Notes under the pieces: generated by a model
Databases searched by the model: none
The model's input: the letters and a program-made list of their open reading frames with translations, nothing else
What the model was told of the DNA's origin: nothing
Position numbers and translations under genes: made by a program
Shown here: in pieces, positions 58,127 through 64,000 of the stretch
Numbering within the stretch: position 1 is the stretch's first letter
Layout: each line of letters starts with the position of its first letter
Assembly (NCBI RefSeq): GCF_003711515.1
Contig: NW_021167081.1
Span: 1,228,236 to 1,292,235 of the forward strand
Length of the DNA stretch: 64,000 bases
Direction of reading: 5' to 3'
Origin: Sodiomyces alkalinus F11
Lineage: Eukaryota > Ascomycota > Sordariomycetes > Glomerellales > Plectosphaerellaceae

Positions 58127-59062
58127 ATGAGTTCAATTTCAAGAGCTTTCACCACCAGGAGGGTGAAGCAGAGCGTCGACATCGCTGCCAGCAAGAAGGA
58201 AAATTCGGCATCGCAGCGAAACAAATCGGTGCGCACGCAAATCTCGGCGCCTCTTGAGTTGATTCATACTACCAACATGCTCTCCTACAATGCGCCCGAT
58301 ATCGCCCGATCAAATTCCATTAGCACCACCGATGGCCCGGACAGTCCTGCCACCGTCGGCTCTACGCCCCCGACGAGCCCTGATATTGACACTGTTGGCA
58401 CCAAGGAGGAGTTCCGGTCTCCGGCCCCCAACCACCTCTCCTCCTACTTCACGCCTCCCGCCGAGGCGGCTGGCGGACGTGTGACACCAGAAGCGACACC
58501 CGCACCTGCCATTCCCAAGCGGTCACCATCTCACACAATGAAGTCTTCCCTCGACGCCCTCGCCAAGCAGCGATCCGTCTCGACCATGTCGAAGGAGTCG
58601 GATCGGACCGTGTCCACCAAATCCAGTGTTACCTTCTCGAGGACATCTTCCACGTCAACTGCGCCCTCGACCATGTCGCAACACTCGCTCGCCTCTCCGA
58701 CCAAGACGCCGGTGCCGTCGGTGCCGTCTGTACCGTCGGTTCCGTCGATGCCTCCTCCCGTCACCTACCAGCAACAACAGAAACCGGCGGTCAACGCGGA
58801 GCCGCCGCACCCCTTCGTCCGCGAGCTAGAGCAGGTGTCGGAGATTGCTGAAGAGTTTGGCATCAAGCGCTCCGTTTTGGAAGAGGAGGAGCGCGAGCTG
58901 AAGCGGAGAGGCCTACGCAAGATCAGCCCGGAAGTCTACTTGAGCGACGTGCAGGCCCTCTTTGCCACGTTTTACGGCACCACCAGCACAACCAGCCATA
59001 TCAGCAGGCCTGGCTACCCAACACCACTCGAACGGCCGCCGGCGGCGGCCATGTGGATTTAG
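58127..59062 (+). CDS. Ser/Thr/Pro-rich fungal protein with N-terminal CRIB-like motif
   Basis: Intronless, 311 aa. The N-terminus MSSISRAFTTRRVKQSVDIA is basic. Residues 39-52 (ISAPLELIHTTNML) resemble the start of a CRIB motif (I-S-x-P...H-x-x-H), with Asn where the second His is expected. A long Ser/Thr/Pro-rich disordered region (60-240) contains four V-P-S repeats encoded by near-identical 9-bp units (58712-58746). The C-terminal 70 residues look folded: RELEQVSEIAEEFGIKRSVLEEEERELKRRGLRKI, a probable helical or coiled-coil segment, followed by PEVYLSDVQALFATFYG. I do not recognise a characterised family. If the CRIB-like motif is real, it could bind Cdc42/Rac-type GTPases in polarised growth, but that is inference. 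Confidence 0.7.
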   Translation: MSSISRAFTTRRVKQSVDIAASKKENSASQRNKSVRTQISAPLELIHTTNMLSYNAPDIARSNSISTTDGPDSPATVGSTPPTSPDIDTVGTKEEFRSPAPNHLSSYFTPPAEAAGGRVTPEATPAPAIPKRSPSHTMKSSLDALAKQRSVSTMSKESDRTVSTKSSVTFSRTSSTSTAPSTMSQHSLASPTKTPVPSVPSVPSVPSMPPPVTYQQQQKPAVNAEPPHPFVRELEQVSEIAEEFGIKRSVLEEEERELKRRGLRKISPEVYLSDVQALFATFYGTTSTTSHISRPGYPTPLERPPAAAMWI

Positions 59063-61218
59063 CATCGGCACTTTTCTTTTTCTTATCAAATCTACCACGA
59101 TGATGGCGACGATGGGCATTACATGGTGGATGAATTCTTACGTACATATTTACTTCTTCTTTTTTTTTTGTCCTTTTTTTCCCTTCGTCTTCCATCCCGT
59201 CCTTCCAGGGAACACGGGCAACCTATGCGACCGTCTGAGCGGTATGTATCTCTTTTGTCGGGGTAGAGTGGGAGACTGGTAGTCTGTCGCGAGACATGCG
59301 CGGCAATGGATCATTTTGGGAGGGGGAAACGGGGCAAGGCATGTGACTACTTCGTACGTGCCGTTGCTCTTGGGGCTACATGGCCCCTCTTGCTTTGTCA
59401 AAGTTAGGCGTTTTTGAGTCACGAGAACGCATGGACGCCGGACGGACTTGATTCATGTGGATATATCCCCTTTTGGTCGAGTTTATTTACAACGACCAGT
59501 AAATGCGATTTCCTGATACTTGATACAGCGCCGTCCAACTCATCCAAGTGAATCTTGCAAACTTGATGCACCAAGACGTCACGGCATCTGCGAATCTTTA
59601 CTCTTCGGCGTCTTTTTTTTCCTTTTTTTTTTTTCTTTTTCGGAGGCAAGCCTGCCGAGAGGACTGCTCGTCAAACTGCCCATCTGCCTATCACCTCGTG
59701 CGGAGATCTGAGAGTAACTTGATCCGTACTTCGCAGATGATCCGCCCGGGCTTTGCCGTTCTGGGTAAGGACGGAACGGAAGGGCGCTCTCACCGCCTGC
59801 CCATTCCTTTCGACCGGCTGGGTTAGGTGAAGGAGAGAGCTTGATGTAAGCGAACCACCCCGCAGATCTGTCGATTGAACAAGCTAGATAGGTATGTACA
59901 GTACCTCGTGTAAATTCGAATGTGCGGGGTGCGCAGGATATATTGACCTGGCTGCGGTATCAATTGGTTGTCGCGTGACATGGTGTGGTACATCACGGCA
60001 ATCGAGATGAATGTGTTTGCGGGGAAGATGATGCATTATCCCTTCGGGGAAAGAGACGTCACTCCAAATGTAACGGAAGGGAAAGATGGAAATATTGGGT
60101 TCGATGCTGGTAGACCTGTAAAATGGCAGGTGAGCTTACAGGAATCTGGCATTGTGTGACCCTTTGGAGGGGTGACAGGGGATGGGGAACAGAGGGCTCA
60201 TCATGCGGCTCGGGGGGTAGCCTGGAAGAGATGAATCCAATATATCGTGGCTACCTGCCTACCTAGGTAAGGTATCTTAGGTAAGGTACCCGGGGCTGTA
60301 CTGGGAACGAATCGAGTGTTACTGTCAGAACACAAATAAGGTACGCGGAATTGCGTATGTATTTACTTATCTAAGTGAAGTTCGTGGTACTTCACGGGGA
60401 TATCTAACTATTAGCAAAATTAAGGGGAAATAAGTATAGATATATGGGATCGAGGTATCCTATAAGTCTAACATATTATGGTCTGTCACACGTCGGTAAG
60501 GTGGCTATGGGCATCTGACAGTTGCCTAAAGAGTCGCCGTGTGCTTCTATCTGATTGATGATGGATGCGATCTGAAAGTCGATGAATTAATTCTAAATCT
60601 CAAGTCGTGCATGTAGTTTCGAGGTTGGAAGGGTCTTGGGCGCTTCGCGGCAGTGTCGGTTGTTTCATCATGCGCATGACTGAGCATCATCGCCGGCCAT
60701 TATACGAAGGAATGAGGATTCGGGGCTATGACTGCAACGACGTGAAAATATCCTAAGCATACCCCTAAATAGATCATATGTGTATTATATTCAGACAATC
60801 AAACGTCTCTGCTCCCACTGTATATATTAAAATAGGTACCATGGGCTTTTCCGCTCAGGTCTCTCTGCGTACATCTATCGTCCTCTGCATGTGGGTTGGT
60901 TCTCTTGGTGAAGTCCGCGGTGAGGTCTGGTCCAGCGAGTAGCCATGCCGACGCTCATGCAGTGTGTAATCGTCGTCCATCTCGTCATGCCGGGTATCAA
61001 GTCTGTCGTGAAAGAAAAAGAAGAAAAAAAGGAAAAAAAGAAGAAGTTACCGATTCCCAATTACTTTTGATGTCCTTTCTCTTTTCCTCGTCCTTTTTCT
61101 TTTCTGTAATACCCCGTCGGACCATTCGTTTGTCCCTGTCCTTCTAGTAACTTGATGTTTTTCTCATAGACAGTGAGATGTTCTTTCTTTATCTTGGAGA
61201 CCACCCTCGGGAGGGCGG
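59063..61218. other. Intergenic region
   Basis: No gene recognised. T-rich runs lie near 59156-59180 and 59610-59640, and a GGTACC-type cluster near 60254-60292 (CTACCTAGGTAAGGTATCTTAGGT-like). Composition becomes A+T-richer from 60340 to 60840, without transposon motifs that I can see. Confidence 0.4.
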
Positions 61219-61875
61219 TCACTCAAGCCAAAGGTTGAACCAACCCGTGAGAGGTTGGTGTCTCTTTTTCGGTCGTCTGTGTGCACGCCCCAGTGTGAGT
61301 CTGGATCCGAGTTAGAGTTCGTTCTGGGGGGGGGGGGCATAGCCGTGACATTACCTTCTCGGCGGTGGCCTTTGTTCGCCCGCACCGGTATCAGTTCCCT
61401 GTCTACCGGCGCCAGAGGTGTTATTGGACCCTGACGCCCCTTGGTCCTCCGACTTTGGACGATTTTGCTCCTGGCTCTGTGGCCCTCCCTTTGCTCCGCC
61501 CGATGTCTGGCCCATGGTGGCATCTGTAGCCTCGGACGTGGGACTGTCTGTGGACGAAGAAGGCGCCGACTCGAAGGCCGAGGCCGTATTCGACCCGGGA
61601 ATCCCTTCACGGAAGGTACGCGGGTCGGCCATTTCCCCCTGGCCTTGGCCGTCAAGCCACTCGTGAACACCCGTCCACGACATGGCTCTAGGCTTCGTCG
61701 ACGAGCTGCACGCGGGGTTCTCGGGACTGTTCGCGGGAGACCAGTCGCGGGGGACTTGGACGATGAAGGAATCCGACAGAGGTCTGCGGGGGCCAGTCTG
61801 AATACGGACACTGAGGTCGTCTTGTCTGGTGTGGAAGGTGTGTTGATTAGATTTGACGTGACGGCCCGTTCTCAT
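61219..61875 (-). CDS. Small fungal hypothetical protein
   Basis: Model: complement of 61219-61300 and 61355-61875, 200 aa. The first exon begins MRTGRHVKSNQHTFHTRQDDL and contains a conserved-looking core (QTGPRRPLSDSFIVQVPRDW...SSSTKPRAMSWTGVHEWLDG). A Ser/Gly/Gln-rich disordered stretch follows, and the tail is basic and tryptophan-containing (GWFNLWLE). The intron (54 nt) has an AG|GTAATG donor, a CTAAC branch and a CAG acceptor, and keeps the phase. I cannot name the family. The start is uncertain: an ATG at 61940 opens a 22-codon frame (MSGPSNAHAYKLHLHHPS...) that stops at TGA overlapping the 61875 ATG. A 59-nt intron could instead join it directly to QDDLSV. Confidence 0.65.
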
Positions 61876-61940
61876 GATGCGGACGTAGAAGGGTGATGAA
61901 GATGCAGCTTGTAGGCGTGAGCATTAGAAGGTCCGCTCAT
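61872..61940 (-). other. Upstream ORF (or alternative first exon) overlapping the start of the downstream gene
   Basis: Twenty-two codons from ATG 61940 end in TGA (61874-61872), sharing ATGA with the downstream ATG at 61875. Either it is a uORF allowing termination-reinitiation, or its first ~18 codons form the true N-terminus, spliced through a GTCCGC donor to a CACCAG acceptor. Confidence 0.5.
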
Positions 61941-64000
61941 GACGGTCGGGTGCTGCTCATGGCGGTACCGAACTTGCGCTGTCGCCATTGAACTGATGCC
62001 AGGGGAAACTGCAAACAACGCAGCAAGGAATGATCACGAGCCGAGGACAGGCCATGGTGGACTGCAGGGCTGGGCTGGGACTCTATATACAAACGAACGA
62101 GGAAAGGAGAATACCATTCATTTCCAGGAGTCACGACGACTAGCATAATTTTTTCTCTCTTCTTTCTCTTCACATCTATCCACCCCCAAGCGAACGAACC
62201 CCACACGCAAAGGGCCGACGGGAGTGCGCGATGAAGGGTGAGTGAGAAGAAGAGATGCTATCGTCGGCCGGACCGACAATTTGGTGACGACAATGAAACC
62301 CCAACCCATTGCGACCTCGCTCTCGCGTTTAAGAATGTGGCGCCGGGGGGGGGGGGGGGCTTAAGGCCAAGGCATCATAAGGTCAAGGGCATGATGGGGG
62401 ATTAGGGGGAGGACTGGGAAAAGGGTCGCAATCCACCGCGGGGCCGGCAGGGTCCAGAGCCTCAGGGTGACGTTCAACAGCCCGGGGAGTCCCGTCTTGC
62501 TGTGGCTTGACAGCAATCATCTTGCACCTCTTTCGCGCTTGCGCTTTGGGATTCGAGGTGAAGACGTGGCCATGTCGTATGCGTCTGCATTGTTCACTTG
62601 TTGACCTGTTGACCTGTTGAGAGAGTACCTAGGGATGGGGGGATTCATGGGGGGATCCATGGGGGGATGTCATGATGGTGGTTGCCGCACCATGTAATCC
62701 GTCAGCAACCGTCGGCATTGTACATTGTAGGTGTGGTACGTAGCTTGGCCCTGTCGTTCCTGGGGCGTGAAGAGTGGGGCAAAATAGTGAACCGCCCCCG
62801 AGCCCCGGGCCTTGCAGATGCTAGCAAGACGCCAATACAAATTCGGACATATCCCCACTTAGAAGCGATTGACGCCATTGGTTCGGACCCGACGACATGC
62901 CTTCGGGGGCAAAATCCAAGAACAAAAAGAAGAAGGGTGATGGAAAAAGGGGCGCATGCGTCCAGGGGGAAAGGCTCTGACGATAATTTACAACGTACTT
63001 CATACACTTCTACCAAGTATCTAGTATACATCCCTCAAATGTGCCGGGTCTGACAGCAAAGGGCCCCCATTGGGATCGAAAGTGCAGGGTCGTACCTCGC
63101 TCTTGGGTGGAGGTCCTGCCCGCTGGATGTCTGGCATCTCGCCTCGTGTCTCCGAAAACGCGTCGCCATAGGCAGACGGTCATGTTCTTGTTCGGCCAGG
63201 GCTGCAAGAGAAGCATTCATCCTGGCCTTGGAAACTTCCATGCATGTTCTCTGGCAAGGGTTCCCCCTCGTTCCACAGCATTGGCTCTTCATCTGGTCAA
63301 GCGTCAAGGAGGCCTCGGCTTACTTGGGAGAAAGAATCACCTCGGTCCTCGGGGGGTTGTTTTCGCATTTCCACTCTAACTTCCTAGGTGGGAAAGGGGG
63401 GTAGATCAGGATCACTCAAGAAGGGAAAGGCCTCATCGCTCTCCCCGTCTCCTTTCTCTTTTTCGCGGCTCAAGGGGCCGTCGGAGCTGTTGGGGGTCTG
63501 GGCAGTCGCATCATCGTTATGCAAGTTCGGATGACATCGAATGAGAGTATGTCCCTTCATCGCATTGCGTTAGAATCGAGCTTACGGCGTCGGAGTTCAC
63601 TCGCCCGCAAAACCATGACGGAAGAGGCTGTCGTCTACCTGCCTACTCGGGCGGTTGGAGTTGAGACAAAGGTGAATGAGTTCTCCAGCCTGTCCCCCAC
63701 TGGATTTAAGGGGGGAATTACGCGTCTGCTCGTCCAGGAAATTTGACTCGCCCGGCTACGAGTAATGAACGATGTTGAACCAGAAGTTTGACGGCGGGAT
63801 CCCCTCGTTCGTGACGTTGCGGACGGCCGGCACTTGTGTGTTCCTGATCCTCCCTGATCCAATTGCTCGGTTCTATATTGTACTCGTGATCACGTGATCA
63901 CAAAACTGGGCGGGCAACGGCAACAGGCAATTACGGAATGGTCCAGCCACGAAGCGCAGCCACTTCAGCCACAATGCCTCACTAATGAACGCCAAATTTC
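61941..64000. other. Intergenic region
   Basis: No gene recognised. A G15 homopolymer lies at 62345-62359 and a GTTGACCT tandem near 62599-62618. A 16-bp palindrome lies at 63886-63901. Short open frames here have no family resemblance. Confidence 0.4.
63886..63901. promoter_or_regulatory. 16-bp perfect palindrome with central CACGTG E-box
   Basis: GTGATCACGTGATCAC is a perfect inverted repeat centred on CACGTG, a bHLH-type binding core. Which gene it would serve is outside or unclear in the window. Confidence 0.45.

Noticed and set aside
62345..62359. G15 homopolymer
   Set aside because: A simple homopolymer with no other signal; its length may not be reliable.

Overview
The window is nuclear DNA of a filamentous ascomycete, most likely a Sordariomycete. 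The evidence is compact genes with short introns (about 45-155 nt) that have GT-AG ends and CTAAC/CTGAC branch points, a QDE-1-type RNA-dependent RNA polymerase, fungal-specific protein families, and a transposon block with a strong repeat-induced point mutation (RIP) signature (C:G to T:A at CpA, so Gln codons have become stops).

Left arm (1-23816). The order is TVP23 Golgi protein (-), a CLYBL/citrate-lyase-beta-like lyase (+), a large disordered Arg/Ser-rich protein (-), about 5 kb without a recognisable gene, an RRM glycine-rich RNA-binding protein (+), a ChaC glutathione-specific gamma-glutamylcyclotransferase (-) whose frame requires a 5-nt micro-exon, a penta-EF-hand protein (+) whose frame requires a GC-AG intron, and a QDE-1-like RdRP (+) with two apparent frame breaks.

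Middle block (23817-41552). This is one nested, RIP-degraded retrotransposon nest. The outer Ty1/copia element lies on the minus strand, with 196-bp LTRs at 23822-24017 and 41352-41547 and a 5-bp target duplication CCTTT. Its integrase region is split by about 11.5 kb that contains a second copia element (+) and a Tad-like LINE (+). Both copia elements carry a primer-binding site matching the anticodon loop of initiator tRNA-Met, the half-tRNA priming mode. A 10-N assembly gap lies inside an (AAT)n microsatellite in the second element.

Right arm (41553-64000). The order is a zinc-finger/RING-like protein (+), a Tls1/C9orf78 splicing-associated protein (-), acylphosphatase (+), the DEAH helicase Prp16 (-), the WD-repeat ribosome-biogenesis protein Pwp1 (+), a Ser/Pro-rich protein with a CRIB-like N-terminal motif (+), and a small conserved-looking fungal protein (-) preceded by an overlapping uORF or an unrecognised first exon. 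The other long stretches are intergenic. Many carry a dispersed palindromic motif built from AAGGTACCTT / TACCTAGGTA.

The genes are ordinary housekeeping, stress and RNA-metabolism functions. Two have splicing roles (Prp16, Tls1), Pwp1 acts in ribosome assembly, and the RdRP is an RNA-silencing factor beside the silenced transposon block. I found no operon-like novel system. The most noteworthy items are the retroelement nest with half-tRNA primer sites, the unusual splice structures, the RdRP frame breaks and the intergenic palindrome family.
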